A DNA stretch of 64,000 nucleotides, from assembly GCF_026262625.1 (NCBI RefSeq), contig NZ_SHNN01000004.1, positions 124,001 to 188,000 on the forward strand. Direction: 5' to 3'. The translations under genes were made by a program, and so were the position numbers. The notes below the pieces were generated by a model, which worked only from the letters and a program-made list of their open reading frames with translations, had not been told where the DNA came from and searched no databases. Within the stretch, counting starts at the first letter, position 1, and every line of letters begins with the position of its first letter. Below, piece after piece: positions 10,120 through 20,242 of the stretch. Origin of the DNA: Candidatus Litorirhabdus singularis (lineage in GTDB: Bacteria; Pseudomonadota; Gammaproteobacteria; Pseudomonadales; Halieaceae).

Positions 10120-11176
10120 CGCGCTCCTGATGCTGTTGCAACGCCCAGGTCACGTGTTCGCGCACTAGCGCTTGCGGGTGCTCGGCGCGGCTCTTCAGAG
10201 CGCTAATAATACTGTCGCTGGTATCGGCATTGCCCAGGGCAATGGCAATGTTGCGCAGCCAGCGATTGTGGCCAATGCGGCGCAGCGCGGAGCCTTCTGT
10301 GCGCTGCAGCCAAAGCTCCTCGGTCCACAAAAACAGCTCCACCAAGTCGCTGTCAGCGAGTTGGTGTCGCGGTTTAAAGTCGTGTTCCTCGGTATCCTGT
10401 GCGAACTTGGTCCACGGACAAAACAACTGGCAATCGTCGCAGCCGAAAATGCGGTTGCCCATCAGCGGGCGCAGTTCGGGGTCGATGCTGCCGGCATGCT
10501 CAATCGTCAGGTACGAAATGCAGCGTCTGGCATCAAGCACATAAGGACCGACAAAAGCCTGTGTGGGACAGACCTCCAGGCAGGCGGTGCAGCTGCCGCA
10601 GTGATTGTTGATTGGGGCTACTTCGGTAGACAACGGCAAATCCGTGTAAATTTCACCGAGGAAAAACCAGGACCCTGCGCTGGGGTTGATCAGCATGGTG
10701 TTCTTGGCAATCCAGCCTAAGCCAGCCTGTTCAGCGATGGCGCGTTCCAGTACTGGAGCACTATCCACAAAGGCCCGGTACTGACCACCGACCCGCTCTT
10801 CAATGCGGCGCGCCAGTTGCGCCAGTCGTTTGCGAATCAGTTTATGATAGTCGCGGCCCAGGGCGTAACGCGAAACATAGCCTTTCTCGCTGCTGGCGAG
10901 TACTTGCAAGGGTTGCGTATCGGATTCCAGATAGTCCATTCGCAGTGACAAGACGCGCAGAGTGCCTGGAATCAGTTGATCCGGGTGGGAGCGGCGCGGA
11001 CCGTGCTTGGCCATGTACTCCATCTCGCCGTGATAGCCCGCGTCCAGCCAGCGCTCAAGGTAGCGCGGGTGCTCGCCGAGGTCGATGCTGCTGACGCCTA
11101 CCTGGGCAAACCCCAGCTCTGAGGCCCAGATTCTGATGTCGGCCGCAAGTTCTATGTATTGTTGTGAGTCTGACAT
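10097..11176 (-). CDS. queG: Epoxyqueuosine reductase QueG
   Basis: The last step of queuosine tRNA modification: cobalamin-dependent reduction of epoxyqueuosine. The 359-residue protein has two ferredoxin-like [4Fe-4S] sites, [12 protein letters not shown] and CDDCQLFCP, and the family segment [16 protein letters not shown]. The start at 11176 is 17 bp from the divergent nnr start. The 3' end overlaps orn by 23 bp. Confidence 0.97.
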   Translation of the reverse strand: MSDSQQYIELAADIRIWASELGFAQVGVSSIDLGEHPRYLERWLDAGYHGEMEYMAKHGPRRSHPDQLIPGTLRVLSLRMDYLESDTQPLQVLASSEKGYVSRYALGRDYHKLIRKRLAQLARRIEERVGGQYRAFVDSAPVLERAIAEQAGLGWIAKNTMLINPSAGSWFFLGEIYTDLPLSTEVAPINNHCGSCTACLEVCPTQAFVGPYVLDARRCISYLTIEHAGSIDPELRPLMGNRIFGCDDCQLFCPWTKFAQDTEEHDFKPRHQLADSDLVELFLWTEELWLQRTEGSALRRIGHNRWLRNIAIALGNADTSDSIISALKSRAEHPQALVREHVTWALQQHQERATQALSC

Positions 11177-11179
11177 CGG

Positions 11180-11185
11180 TATAAT
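11180..11185 (+). promoter_or_regulatory. Candidate -10 element (TATAAT) of nnr operon
   Basis: A perfect TATAAT lies only 8 bp before the nnr ATG, inside the 17-bp gap to divergent queG. If used, transcription would start at or within a couple of bases of the ATG, giving a nearly leaderless mRNA. No matching -35 box was found, so this is a suggestion only. Confidence 0.35.
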
Positions 11186-11193
11186 TTTACCCT

Positions 11194-12675
11194 ATGAACT
11201 TATACACAGCAGCGCAAACCCGGGAACTGGATCGCCTCACCATTGAGGGCGAAGGCATCGCCGGTATTAGACTGATGGCGCGGGCCGGGCGTGCAGCGCT
11301 GCAGGCCTTGCTGGAGCGATGGCCGCAGGTTGAGTGTCTGCATATTTTCTGTGGCGCCGGCAACAATGGCGGCGACGGGTACATTGTAGCTGAGTTGGCG
11401 CAACAACGGGGCATCCCGGTGCAGTTGTATCAGCTGCCCGACCCTGACCGGGTAACCGGCGATGCGGCATTGGCGCGACAGCGAGCGCTGGCGGCAGGGG
11501 TCGTTATCAATCAGCTTGGCAATGCTCTGCCCGCATTGACTGGAGGCGTGGTGGTCGACGCGCTGCTGGGCACAGGTCTAAACGGGGCAGTGCGCGAACA
11601 GTATGCTGCCGTCATCAACCATATCAATGCCAGTCAACTACCGGTGATGGCGCTGGATATTCCCTCTGGTCTTTGCAGTGACACCGGCTGCGTTCTGGGG
11701 GTGGCTATTGTCGCCGCAGTGACGATAACTTTTATTGGCCGTAAGCAGGGCTTATATACCGCTGCTGGACCAGAGCATTGCGGTCCGGTGGAGTATGCTG
11801 ATCTGAGCGTGCCGGTAGCGGTTTTTGAGCAAGTGCCAGCGAGTGTTCAGGTCATGGATATAGAGCAGATGCTAGCGCCGTTGTCGCCGCGCCCTTTGAA
11901 TTCCCATAAAGGCATGTTCGGTAACGTGTTAGTTGTCGGCGGTGATATAGGCATGGGCGGTGCTGCCTTGATGGCAGGCGAAGCGGCAGCGCGCTGTGGT
12001 GCCGGGCTGGTCAGCGTCGCGACGCGAGCGGAGCATGTGGCGGCCATTATTACCCGGTGTCCAGAAATCATGGCCCGGGGCGTACAGGTGGCAGCGGATA
12101 TGGGATCGCTTTTACAGCGCGCCACAGTAGTGGCGGTGGGGCCAGGCCTGGGTACTGGACCATGGTCTGAGCAGATGTTCTGCGCTGCAGCGCTATCTGC
12201 GGTACCGCAGGTGCTGGATGCTGATGCCTTGACCCTGCTCGCCAGCGGTCGCTTGTTAGAGGTGCAGCCGCGCGCGAATCGGGTGATTACACCCCATCCC
12301 GGTGAGGCTGCGCGTCTGTTAGGTATAAACACAGCCGAAGTGCAAGCGGATCGCTTTGCGGCAGTGCAGGCGCTGCAGCAGCGCTACGGTGGCGTGGTGG
12401 TATTAAAGGGCGTGGGCAGTCTGGTGTGCGATGGACAGAACATATGGCTGAGTCCTTATGGCAATCCTGGCATGGCCAGCGGTGGTATGGGTGATGTCTT
12501 AACCGGCGTTATTGCCGCTTTACTGGGCCAGGGTTTGAGCCCGCCGGCTGCAGCCTGCGCCGGAGTCTGTCTGCATGGGCGAGCCGCAGATTTGGCTGCT
12601 CAGGAGGGCGGGCGAGGTTTGTTGGCAACCGATTTACTGCCGCTATTGCGGGCACTGGTAGACACGCCCGCGTGA
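11194..12675 (+). CDS. nnr: Bifunctional NAD(P)H-hydrate repair enzyme (epimerase + ADP-dependent dehydratase)
   Basis: Repairs hydrated NAD(P)H. The 493-residue fusion has a YjeF N-terminal epimerase domain (about 1-210; GAGNNGGDGYIVA is the family loop) and a C-terminal carbohydrate-kinase-like dehydratase domain (about 225-490; NVLVVGGDIGMGGAALMAGE, and the nucleotide loop NPGMASGGMGDVLTG). It heads the compact operon nnr-tsaE-amidase-mutL-miaA. Its stop overlaps the tsaE GTG start by 4 nt. Confidence 0.97.
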   Translation: MNLYTAAQTRELDRLTIEGEGIAGIRLMARAGRAALQALLERWPQVECLHIFCGAGNNGGDGYIVAELAQQRGIPVQLYQLPDPDRVTGDAALARQRALAAGVVINQLGNALPALTGGVVVDALLGTGLNGAVREQYAAVINHINASQLPVMALDIPSGLCSDTGCVLGVAIVAAVTITFIGRKQGLYTAAGPEHCGPVEYADLSVPVAVFEQVPASVQVMDIEQMLAPLSPRPLNSHKGMFGNVLVVGGDIGMGGAALMAGEAAARCGAGLVSVATRAEHVAAIITRCPEIMARGVQVAADMGSLLQRATVVAVGPGLGTGPWSEQMFCAAALSAVPQVLDADALTLLASGRLLEVQPRANRVITPHPGEAARLLGINTAEVQADRFAAVQALQQRYGGVVVLKGVGSLVCDGQNIWLSPYGNPGMASGGMGDVLTGVIAALLGQGLSPPAAACAGVCLHGRAADLAAQEGGRGLLATDLLPLLRALVDTPA

Positions 12676-13136
12676 GCACGGAGAAAAGCCTAAGCGCACC
12701 TGATGAGGCCGCGATGCTGGCGTTGGGAGCCAGGCTCTATGAGGCACTTGATGTTGGCTCTGTAGTCTATCTGAAGGGCGAGCTGGGTATGGGTAAAACA
12801 ACGCTGAGCCGTGGCATTGTGCAGGCAGCGGGTCATACCGGCGCGGTCAAAAGCCCGACTTACACTCTGGTCGAGCCATATCAGCTTGCTGAAGGTACCC
12901 TTTATCACTTTGACCTATACCGCCTGGGTGATGCAGAGGAGCTGGAGTTTATGGGTATTCGTGACTACTTTATTGACTTTCGTCTGGCCTTGATCGAATG
13001 GCCAGAGCGCGGCGCGGGATTTTTGCCCCCCGCCGATTTAGTGGTTACGATACAGCCAGAGCTTCCCGGTCGACGCCTGCACTTGCAGGCACAGTCGCCG
13101 CAAGGGCGAGCGTGTCTGCAACGGCTGGCGCTATGA
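12672..13136 (+). CDS. tsaE: tRNA threonylcarbamoyladenosine biosynthesis ATPase TsaE
   Basis: The ATPase subunit of the TsaB-TsaD-TsaE complex that makes t6A on ANN-decoding tRNAs. The 154-residue protein has the Walker A motif GELGMGKTTLSRGI and the family segment KSPTYTLVEPYQL, followed by FDLYRLGDAEELE. The start is a GTG whose last bases overlap the upstream TGA, giving translational coupling with nnr. Confidence 0.97.
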   Translation: MSTEKSLSAPDEAAMLALGARLYEALDVGSVVYLKGELGMGKTTLSRGIVQAAGHTGAVKSPTYTLVEPYQLAEGTLYHFDLYRLGDAEELEFMGIRDYFIDFRLALIEWPERGAGFLPPADLVVTIQPELPGRRLHLQAQSPQGRACLQRLAL

Positions 13137-13152
13137 TTCGAAGAAAGGATGT

Positions 13153-14487
13153 ATGCCGACAAATTTGAAACCCATGCTGCAACAGCTGTCGCGACTTATC
13201 TGCTTGCTGTTGTTAGCTATGGCTGCGGCACCGACGCTGGCCATTGAAGTCCTTGACGTACGTTTGTGGCGGGCACCGGACCATACCCGGGTGGTATTTG
13301 ACCTATCTGATGTTGTAGACCACAAACTGACACAATTACGCGGGCGCGAGCGCATTGTGCTAGACCTTAGTGGTGCCAGTTTTGTCGCTTCCACTGCCGG
13401 TCTCGAGCTGGGTAAAACGCCTATCACTGGAGTGCGCCACGCCGCGCGCAATGGCAAAGACTTACGCATCGTGCTCGACCTCAATGAGTATACAAAGCCG
13501 CGCAGCTTTCTGCTCAAGGCCAATGAAGTTCGCGGCAACCGTCTGGTTGTAGATCTTTACGACGTTGGCAAGGAGCAGGCCAGACCCAGCGTCAAAAAGA
13601 GCGTTGAGGATTCGGTGCGCCGGGATATTGTGATTGCGATTGATGCTGGGCATGGCGGTGAAGATCCCGGCGCCAGCGGCCCGCGCAAGCTGCGGGAAAA
13701 AGACGTGGTACTGGCGATTGCGCGTGAGGTGCAGCGTCTGTTTGAGCGCGATACCGGTTTCAAGCCGGTGCTCATTCGTACTGGTGATTATTATGTTGGC
13801 CTTGCCAAGCGCCGCGATTTGGCCCGAGCCAGGCAGGCAGACATGCTGGTATCTGTGCACGCGGATGCTTTTAAAAATCCCAAAGCCAAGGGTACATCGG
13901 TGTATACGCTGTCGCAGCGCGGTGCCTCCAGCACCTTTGCCCGTTTTTTGGCAGAGCGGGAAAACTCCGCTGACGTAGTGGGCGGCGTCAGCACGAGTGA
14001 CAAGGACGATCAACTGGCCCAGGTGCTTTACGATATGTCGATGAGCTATACCCTTGATGCCAGTCGCGGGATTGGTGCGCGGGTGTTAACGCAGATGGAT
14101 GAGATATCCAAGCTGCACCGTGACCGGGTGGAACAGGCGGCTTTCGCAGTGCTCAAGTCGCCCGATATCCCATCCATACTAGTCGAAACCGGATTCATCT
14201 CGAATCCGGACGAGGCGCGGCAGCTAGGTACTCGCAGTTATCAGCGTAAAATGGCCCGCGCCATTCATGCCGGGGTTAAGTCCTGGTTTATTGAGCACCC
14301 ACCAGCCGACACTTTGATTGCCTGGCAGCAGAAGGGTGGGGCAAGGGAATATGTGATTATGAGTGGTGACACACTGTCTGAAATTGCCCAGCGCTTTAAT
14401 GTTAGCGTGGCCGATCTGCGCGCCTCGAATAAACTCAGTGGCAGCGTGATCAAGGTTGGCCAGAAACTGATGATCCCGGCTACCTGA
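13153..14487 (+). CDS. amiB: N-acetylmuramoyl-L-alanine amidase with AMIN and LysM domains (AmiB/AmiC type)
   Basis: A periplasmic zinc amidase that cleaves septal peptidoglycan during daughter-cell separation. The 444 residues read as: signal peptide (1-31), AMIN targeting domain (about 32-130), linker, Amidase_3 domain (about 158-380) with [22 protein letters not shown] and the Glu in [13 protein letters not shown], and one LysM domain at the C-terminus ([16 protein letters not shown]). The tsaE-amiB-mutL-miaA order is widely conserved. The stop overlaps the mutL ATG by one base (TGATG). AmiB versus AmiC naming is by synteny. Confidence 0.93.
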   Translation: MPTNLKPMLQQLSRLICLLLLAMAAAPTLAIEVLDVRLWRAPDHTRVVFDLSDVVDHKLTQLRGRERIVLDLSGASFVASTAGLELGKTPITGVRHAARNGKDLRIVLDLNEYTKPRSFLLKANEVRGNRLVVDLYDVGKEQARPSVKKSVEDSVRRDIVIAIDAGHGGEDPGASGPRKLREKDVVLAIAREVQRLFERDTGFKPVLIRTGDYYVGLAKRRDLARARQADMLVSVHADAFKNPKAKGTSVYTLSQRGASSTFARFLAERENSADVVGGVSTSDKDDQLAQVLYDMSMSYTLDASRGIGARVLTQMDEISKLHRDRVEQAAFAVLKSPDIPSILVETGFISNPDEARQLGTRSYQRKMARAIHAGVKSWFIEHPPADTLIAWQQKGGAREYVIMSGDTLSEIAQRFNVSVADLRASNKLSGSVIKVGQKLMIPAT

Positions 14488-16304
14488 TGCCGCTTATTCA
14501 TCGTCTCAGTCCTCGACTGGCAAACCAGATTGCCGCGGGAGAGGTTGTCGAAAGACCAGCGTCAGTAATAAAGGAGCTGTTGGAAAATAGCCTGGATGCC
14601 GGCAGTCGGCGTATTGAGGTTGAAGTCGAGGCGGGCGGAAGCAAACTGATGCGCGTGCGTGACGACGGCTGTGGCATTGAGTTGGATGACTTGCCACTGG
14701 CTCTTAGTCGTCATGCCACCAGCAAAATCAGCTCGCTGGAAGACCTGGAGCAAGTGACCAGTCTCGGCTTTCGTGGCGAGGCATTGGCTAGTATCAGCTC
14801 GGTGGCGCGTCTGGCGATAACGTCTAATACGGATGAGCAGGGTAGCCATGGACAACGCGCTGAATCCAGTGGTCGCGATATGGAGGTTGCCGTCAAACCG
14901 GCCCCGCATCCACGCGGAACCACGGTAGAAGTGCGTGATCTGTTTTTTAATACGCCGGCGCGACGCAAATTTATGCGCACGGAAAAGACTGAGTTTAACC
15001 ACCTCGAAGAAGTGCTCAAACGTCAGGCTCTGGCGCGCTACGATGTGGGGTTTCAGCTCACCCACAATCAACGGGTGGTGCATCAGCTGCGAGCCTGTGA
15101 AGGACAGGCCGAGCGGGAGCGACGGATTGCCAGTATCTGCGGATCTGCCTTCATGGAGCAGTCGCTATACATAGAGACGGAGCTGCCGGAACTGAAGCTG
15201 TGGGGGTGGGTTGCGCTGCCAACGTTCTCGCGGAGTCAGGCTGATCTGCAATACTTTTTTGTTAACGGTCGGGTGATCAAGGATCGATTGATTGCTCACG
15301 CCGTCAAACAGGCATATCGAGATGTGCTCTATCACGGTCGGCATCCGGCTTTTGTGCTGTATCTGGAGCTGGATCCGGCGCTGGTAGACGTCAACGTGCA
15401 CCCGACCAAACATGAGGTGCGGTTTCGTGATGGCCGCACCGTCCACGATTTTATTTTTCGTGCGCTGCATCGGGTGCTGGCGGATGTGCGTCCAGCCGAT
15501 AGTATGCCGCCCGCCCTGGGGCCTGCTGCAGCGGCCGGGATGGGGGCGGAGTTTTCGCCCCAACAGGAACGCCTGGGTTGGGGTGCGGCGACCGCTCAGC
15601 CCACCGTCGGTAATGTGCAAGACGCCATGCCCGTGTATCAGCAGTTGTATGCACCGGCGACAAGTGCTGGCCAGCCGCCGCTCAGCATGCCGCGATTGGA
15701 AGATGTGCCCGCCGAAGAGGTGCCGCCACTGGGCTATGCGTTGGCGCAATTGCAGGGTATCTATATTCTGGCTGAAAACAGCCACGGCCTGATCCTGGTC
15801 GATATGCACGCAGCACATGAGCGTATTACGTATGAGCGCATGAAAACTCAACATGCCAGTGCCGAGCTGCGCAGTCAGCCATTGCTGGTACCGCAAACCG
15901 TGGCCGTTAGCCAGCGCGAGGCTGAGTGCGCTGAAACCCACGGTGAGGTATTTGCACAGTTGGGTATGCGGGTGGAGCGCGCCGGTGATGAGTCGCTGGT
16001 ATTGCGCGAAGTGCCGATTATGCTGCGTGATTCAGACATTGAGCAATTGGTGCGCGATGTGGTTTCCGACCTGCTGGAGTACGGTACCAGCGATCGCATC
16101 GCCGCGCATATTGATGAAATACTGTCGACCATGGCCTGTCATGGCTCGGTGCGCGCCAACCGTCGGCTAACGATCCCTGAGATGAATGCTTTGCTGCGGG
16201 ACATGGAAGCCACTGAACGCAGCGGTCAATGTAACCACGGCCGACCGACTTGGACGCAACTCTCTCTGGAAGAGTTGGACAAGCTGTTCCTGCGAGGACG
16301 CTGA
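14487..16304 (+). CDS. mutL: DNA mismatch repair protein MutL (endonuclease-type C-terminus)
   Basis: A 605-residue mismatch-repair mediator. The N-terminal GHKL ATPase shows [11 protein letters not shown], the DDGCGI loop and [10 protein letters not shown]. The central linker is Pro/Ala-rich (about 330-400). The C-terminal domain carries [12 protein letters not shown], which fits the DQHA(x2)E(x4)E metal-binding nuclease motif with Met for Gln. ACHGSVRAN and CNHGRPTW follow, the other endonuclease-site motifs. MutL from lineages with MutH lacks these, so this genome is likely MutH-independent. Coupled by TGATG to the amidase gene; miaA begins directly after its stop. Confidence 0.97.
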   Translation: MPLIHRLSPRLANQIAAGEVVERPASVIKELLENSLDAGSRRIEVEVEAGGSKLMRVRDDGCGIELDDLPLALSRHATSKISSLEDLEQVTSLGFRGEALASISSVARLAITSNTDEQGSHGQRAESSGRDMEVAVKPAPHPRGTTVEVRDLFFNTPARRKFMRTEKTEFNHLEEVLKRQALARYDVGFQLTHNQRVVHQLRACEGQAERERRIASICGSAFMEQSLYIETELPELKLWGWVALPTFSRSQADLQYFFVNGRVIKDRLIAHAVKQAYRDVLYHGRHPAFVLYLELDPALVDVNVHPTKHEVRFRDGRTVHDFIFRALHRVLADVRPADSMPPALGPAAAAGMGAEFSPQQERLGWGAATAQPTVGNVQDAMPVYQQLYAPATSAGQPPLSMPRLEDVPAEEVPPLGYALAQLQGIYILAENSHGLILVDMHAAHERITYERMKTQHASAELRSQPLLVPQTVAVSQREAECAETHGEVFAQLGMRVERAGDESLVLREVPIMLRDSDIEQLVRDVVSDLLEYGTSDRIAAHIDEILSTMACHGSVRANRRLTIPEMNALLRDMEATERSGQCNHGRPTWTQLSLEELDKLFLRGR

Positions 16305-17297
16305 GTGGGTGCCGATCAAACCCATCGGGTAATCTGCCTGATGGGGCCAACCGCCTCGGGTAAAACCGATCTCGCTATAGCACTCGCAGCAGAGCTCGAC
16401 TGCGAGCTGGTCAGTGTGGACTCGGCGCTGGTTTATCGCGGCCTCGATATTGGCTCGGCCAAGCCGGACTATCCGCATCGCCTGGTGGATATTCGCGATC
16501 CCGGTGAGCCGTATTCGGCGGCCGAGTTTGTAACCGATGCCACAGTCGCTATCGCCGAGATACAGGCGGCGGGGCGCACCCCGCTGCTGGTAGGCGGTAC
16601 GATGCTGTACTTCAAGGCCCTACTCGAGGGGATGGCGCCGATGCCGGCCGCCAGCAGTGAGTTGCGCGCACAGATCAACAGCGAGGCTGCGACCCGTGGC
16701 TGGGAGCACATTCACGCGCAACTGGCGGCAGTCGACCCCGCATCAGCGGCGCGGATTCATCCTAATCATTCTCAGCGACTGAGCCGTGCATGGGAAGTGT
16801 GGCTGGCCAGCGGGGTGACTTTGACGGAGTGGCACTCCCGGCAGGCAGAGTCCGAACAGGGGCTGCTGCATAGCGGCATGGATATTGTACAACTGGCCAT
16901 AGGCCCAGCCGACCGGAGCATCTTGCATCAGCGCATTGCCCGGCGTCTGGATGTCATGTTTACCGACGGGCTGGTGGCTGAGGTCACGCGCTTGCATCAA
17001 CGCGGTGATTTAAACGCGGATCTGCCTGCCATCAGGGCGGTAGGCTATCGGCAGGTTTGGGAGATGCTGGAGGGGGTCTATGATCAGGCCACGGCTTACC
17101 AAAAGTGCCTTGCGGCGACCCGCCAATTGGCCAAGCGGCAGCTAACCTGGCTGCGTGGCTGGCCTGATGTGCAATGGATTTACACCAATGCTGCTGGTTT
17201 TGCGGCGCCGACCCCGGAACTACTCGAAAAATCTAGTATAAATCCTACCCAGCAGGCCTTGAAATATCTTGCAGCCGCCCCCATTGATCGTGGGTAG
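16305..17297 (+). CDS. miaA: tRNA dimethylallyltransferase MiaA
   Basis: Transfers an isopentenyl group to A37 of UNN-decoding tRNAs. The 330-residue protein has the P-loop GPTASGKTDLA and the family motifs VDSALVYRGLDIGSAKP and VGGTMLYFKALLEG. The start is a GTG immediately after the mutL TGA with no spacer, so translation is probably coupled. hfq follows 117 bp later. Confidence 0.97.
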   Translation: MGADQTHRVICLMGPTASGKTDLAIALAAELDCELVSVDSALVYRGLDIGSAKPDYPHRLVDIRDPGEPYSAAEFVTDATVAIAEIQAAGRTPLLVGGTMLYFKALLEGMAPMPAASSELRAQINSEAATRGWEHIHAQLAAVDPASAARIHPNHSQRLSRAWEVWLASGVTLTEWHSRQAESEQGLLHSGMDIVQLAIGPADRSILHQRIARRLDVMFTDGLVAEVTRLHQRGDLNADLPAIRAVGYRQVWEMLEGVYDQATAYQKCLAATRQLAKRQLTWLRGWPDVQWIYTNAAGFAAPTPELLEKSSINPTQQALKYLAAAPIDRG

Positions 17298-17349
17298 TGA
17301 GGTATACTACGCGGGCGTCGTCCCCGGTTGGGACATCGCTTATTGAGGA

Positions 17350-17364
17350 GGGGCAATCTGCCCC
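17350..17364 (+). other. Small hairpin upstream of hfq
   Basis: GGGGCA-ATC-TGCCCC forms a perfect 6-bp stem in the miaA-hfq gap. A run of eight T lies 8 nt further on, too far for a textbook terminator. It could modulate read-through from miaA or sit in the hfq leader. A TATACT sequence at 17303-17308 is a possible hfq -10 box without a clear -35. Confidence 0.4.
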
Positions 17365-17414
17365 GTCCATAGTTTTTTTTGGCCCGATTTGGGTCCATAG
17401 ATAGGAGAGAAAAG

Positions 17415-17666
17415 ATGTCTAAGGGGCATACTCTACAAGACCCTTACCTGAATATACTGCGTAAGGAACGTGTTCCCGTGTCCATTTACCTGGTCAATGG
17501 AATAAAATTACAGGGCCAAATTGAGTCGTTTGACCAATTTGTGGTGCTACTTAAGAACACCGTCAGCCAAATGGTCTACAAGCACGCTATTTCAACGGTA
17601 GTACCCTCCCGAGTGGTCCGCATGCCTATGCAGAATCCGCCGGAAGAGGAAGCCGATGAGAGCTAA
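17415..17666 (+). CDS. hfq: RNA chaperone Hfq
   Basis: An 83-residue hexameric Sm-like RNA chaperone for sRNA-mRNA pairing. The N-terminus [20 protein letters not shown] is near-canonical. The Sm1 segment ([21 protein letters not shown]) and the Sm2 core [13 protein letters not shown] with the Y-K-H motif are complete. The C-terminal tail is short and acidic. The AGGAGA site at 17403 supports the ATG at 17415 rather than the upstream in-frame codon. hflX follows after 16 bp. Confidence 0.99.
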   Translation: MSKGHTLQDPYLNILRKERVPVSIYLVNGIKLQGQIESFDQFVVLLKNTVSQMVYKHAISTVVPSRVVRMPMQNPPEEEADES

Positions 17667-17682
17667 GGGTAACGGGTCCTAA

Positions 17683-18996
17683 TTGTTTTTTGACAGACCC
17701 GAATCAGGTGAACGAGCTATTTTGGTTCACCTGAATCTCAGTTCCGAGACGGATCGTGAAGACCCGCGTGAATTTGAGGAGTTGGCATTGTCTGCCGGGG
17801 CTGACCCGGTGGAATATGTTATGGGCCAGCGCGATGTGCCCAATAGCCGGTTTTTTATTGGTACCGGAAAACTTGAAGAGATCGCCGAGTATGTGCGCCT
17901 GCACGAGGCAGAGGTAGTGCTGTTTAATCACAGCCTGTCGCCCAGTCAGGAGCGTAATCTCGAGCAGGAACTGTGTTGCAGGGTAACGGATCGAACCGGC
18001 GTGATACTGGATATTTTTGCGCAGCGTGCACGTACCCACGAGGGCAAGCTGCAGGTAGAGTTGGCGCAGCTGGAGCATATGGCGACGCGACTGGTGCGAG
18101 GCTGGACTCACCTGGAGCGGCAGAAGGGTGGCATTGGCCTGCGCGGACCGGGCGAGACGCAGCTGGAGACGGATCGGCGCTTATTGCGGGTGCGTATAAA
18201 GTCGATTTTGGCGCGTTTGAAGAAAGTTGAAAAGCAGCGCTCGCAGGGACGTCGTTCACGTCAACGTGCGGCCATACCGACTGTGTCTTTGGTGGGGTAT
18301 ACCAACGCCGGCAAGTCTACGTTGTTTAATGTCCTTACAGGCGCTGGGGTTTACGCGGCGGATAAGTTGTTTGCAACGTTGGATCCCACCTTGCGGCGCA
18401 TCGATGTCGCTGACTGTGGGCCGGTCGTATTGGCGGATACAGTGGGTTTTATTCGGCATTTACCGCACAAACTGGTGGATGCGTTTCGGGCGACTCTGGA
18501 AGAGACTCGCAGTGCAGACTTACTGCTGCACGTGATAGATGCGGCGACCGACGAACGACAGGAAAATATCGAGCAAGTTGAGGAAGTATTGGAAGAAATC
18601 GACGCGCTGGCGATTCCCCGGCTTGAGGTCTATAACAAGCTCGATCTACTTGAGCAGGCCCCGCGTATAGATAGAGACGAAACGGGAAAGCCAGAGCGGG
18701 TCTGGTTGTCTGCACATACAGGCGCTGGTTGCGACTTGTTAGAGCAGGCGATCGGTGAGTTGTTGGGCGGCGAATTGGTGCAGGAATGGATTGATCTCGC
18801 CCCGGAGCAAGGACGTATGCGAGCTGCTCTTTATCGCCATAGTGCGGTACAGGAAGAGCGTACACGAGATGACGGCCACGCGCTGCTGCAGGTCAAGCTG
18901 CCGCGGGCCGACTGGGAGCGTTTGTTAGCTGCCGAGCATTTGACGGCTGAAAATTTGGCGGTGAAAGCGCCGCTGCAGTGGTCAGGTGCGAGCTGA
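17683..18996 (+). CDS. hflX: Ribosome-rescue GTPase HflX
   Basis: A 437-residue GTPase that splits stalled 70S ribosomes after stress. The N-terminal HflX domain contains the Gly-rich segment GGIGLRGPGETQLETDRR (near residues 145-165). The G domain has the P-loop GYTNAGKSTLFN, the G3 motif ADTVGFI and the G4 motif NKLD. The apparent start is a rare TTG at 17683 (MFFDRPESGERA), which matches the N-terminus I expect for this family; no ATG lies nearby. It belongs to the hfq-hflX-hflK-hflC cluster. Confidence 0.96.
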   Translation: MFFDRPESGERAILVHLNLSSETDREDPREFEELALSAGADPVEYVMGQRDVPNSRFFIGTGKLEEIAEYVRLHEAEVVLFNHSLSPSQERNLEQELCCRVTDRTGVILDIFAQRARTHEGKLQVELAQLEHMATRLVRGWTHLERQKGGIGLRGPGETQLETDRRLLRVRIKSILARLKKVEKQRSQGRRSRQRAAIPTVSLVGYTNAGKSTLFNVLTGAGVYAADKLFATLDPTLRRIDVADCGPVVLADTVGFIRHLPHKLVDAFRATLEETRSADLLLHVIDAATDERQENIEQVEEVLEEIDALAIPRLEVYNKLDLLEQAPRIDRDETGKPERVWLSAHTGAGCDLLEQAIGELLGGELVQEWIDLAPEQGRMRAALYRHSAVQEERTRDDGHALLQVKLPRADWERLLAAEHLTAENLAVKAPLQWSGAS

Positions 18997-19087
18997 TTTG
19001 ACGCGGCTTATGTTAAACTGTCTGGCGATTGGCGCTAGACTTGGATTGGCTTGAATGGGATTTCTAAATCCCCGATGGGAGAGTTAT

Positions 19088-20242
19088 ATGGCCTGGAATG
19101 AACCGGGTGGTAACGACAATAAACCCCGTGATCCGTGGGGTGGTGGCGAGCAGGGTCCGCCGGATCTTGACGAGGCACTGCGCAAGCTGCAGGAGAAACT
19201 TGGCGGCCTGTTTGGCGGCGGGAAATCTGGCGGGGGCGGTTCTGGTGGACCCAGTGCGGCTGTTTCTGGAGGCATGTTCGTAATATTACTGCTGGTAGCG
19301 GCAGTGGTTTGGGCGCTAATGGGGCTTTACACCGTTGACGAACAGGAACGTGGTGTCGTGCTCAGGTTCGGTAAGTATTACGATACTGTGCAGCCTGGTT
19401 TGCGCTGGAATCCGCCGCTGATTGATGACGTTACTACCGTGAATGTGACTCGTGTTAACACAGTGGCTCATCGCGAGCAGATGCTGACCGAAGACGAGAA
19501 TATCGTCGAGGTCAATCTGTCTGTCCAGTATGTCATTTATAACGCCGAGAATTTCGTCCTTGAAGTGCGCTCGCCAGAGGTGAGTCTGGGGCATGCCACG
19601 GAAAGTGCGCTGCGGCATGTGGTCGGCGGTAGTTCCATGGACTATGTGTTGACCGATGGGCGTGAGCAATTAGGCATCGATGTGCAGCAGCGGCTGCAGG
19701 ATTTGCTCGATAACTATGGCACCGGCATTCAGATTTCCAGAATCAACATCGACGAAGCCAAACCGCCGGCTGAAGTGCAGGAAGCGTTTGACGACGTGAT
19801 CAAGGCACGCGAGGACGAAGAACGGGTGAAGAACGAAGCCCAGGCTTACTCCAATGGTGTTATTCCGGTAGCTCGTGGAGCAGCTCAGCGGGTGCTGGAA
19901 GAAGCCAACGCCTATAAAGAGCAGGTGGTCGCTGAGGCAAGCGGTGAGGCGGAGCGGTTCACAAAACTGCTAACTGAGTATCGCAAGGCGCCCGAGGTGA
20001 CTCGGCAACGTTTGTATCTGGACGCATTGCAGACGGTCTATAGCAACACCAGTAAAGTGGTGGTGGATGTGGAGGGTGGTAATAACATGCTCTACCTGCC
20101 GCTGGACAAGATCGTGAATCAGTCATCGAGCGGTCAGGCGGGGCGCGGGTCAAGCGATCTCGATGTGCGTGAGTTGACCAACCGTGTGGTTGAGCAGATC
20201 CGTCGCGATAGCGCCGAGCGCAATAGCCGGGGAGGACGTTAA
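19088..20242 (+). CDS. hflK: FtsH protease modulator HflK
   Basis: A 384-residue membrane protein that forms a large complex with HflC around FtsH. It starts at MAWNEPGGNDN, after a GGGAGAG ribosome site. A Gly-rich cytoplasmic leader comes first (about 1-60). A single transmembrane helix follows (about 64-85), then a periplasmic SPFH/band-7 domain (VDEQERGVVLRFGKY) and a long helical segment. An in-frame codon 11 positions upstream was rejected because it lacks a ribosome site. The TAA is directly followed by the hflC ATG. Confidence 0.97.
   Translation: MAWNEPGGNDNKPRDPWGGGEQGPPDLDEALRKLQEKLGGLFGGGKSGGGGSGGPSAAVSGGMFVILLLVAAVVWALMGLYTVDEQERGVVLRFGKYYDTVQPGLRWNPPLIDDVTTVNVTRVNTVAHREQMLTEDENIVEVNLSVQYVIYNAENFVLEVRSPEVSLGHATESALRHVVGGSSMDYVLTDGREQLGIDVQQRLQDLLDNYGTGIQISRINIDEAKPPAEVQEAFDDVIKAREDEERVKNEAQAYSNGVIPVARGAAQRVLEEANAYKEQVVAEASGEAERFTKLLTEYRKAPEVTRQRLYLDALQTVYSNTSKVVVDVEGGNNMLYLPLDKIVNQSSSGQAGRGSSDLDVRELTNRVVEQIRRDSAERNSRGGR

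Noticed and set aside
15165-15941. 258-codon antisense open frame within mutL
   Set aside because: Shadow of a strongly conserved gene on the other strand; no motif.
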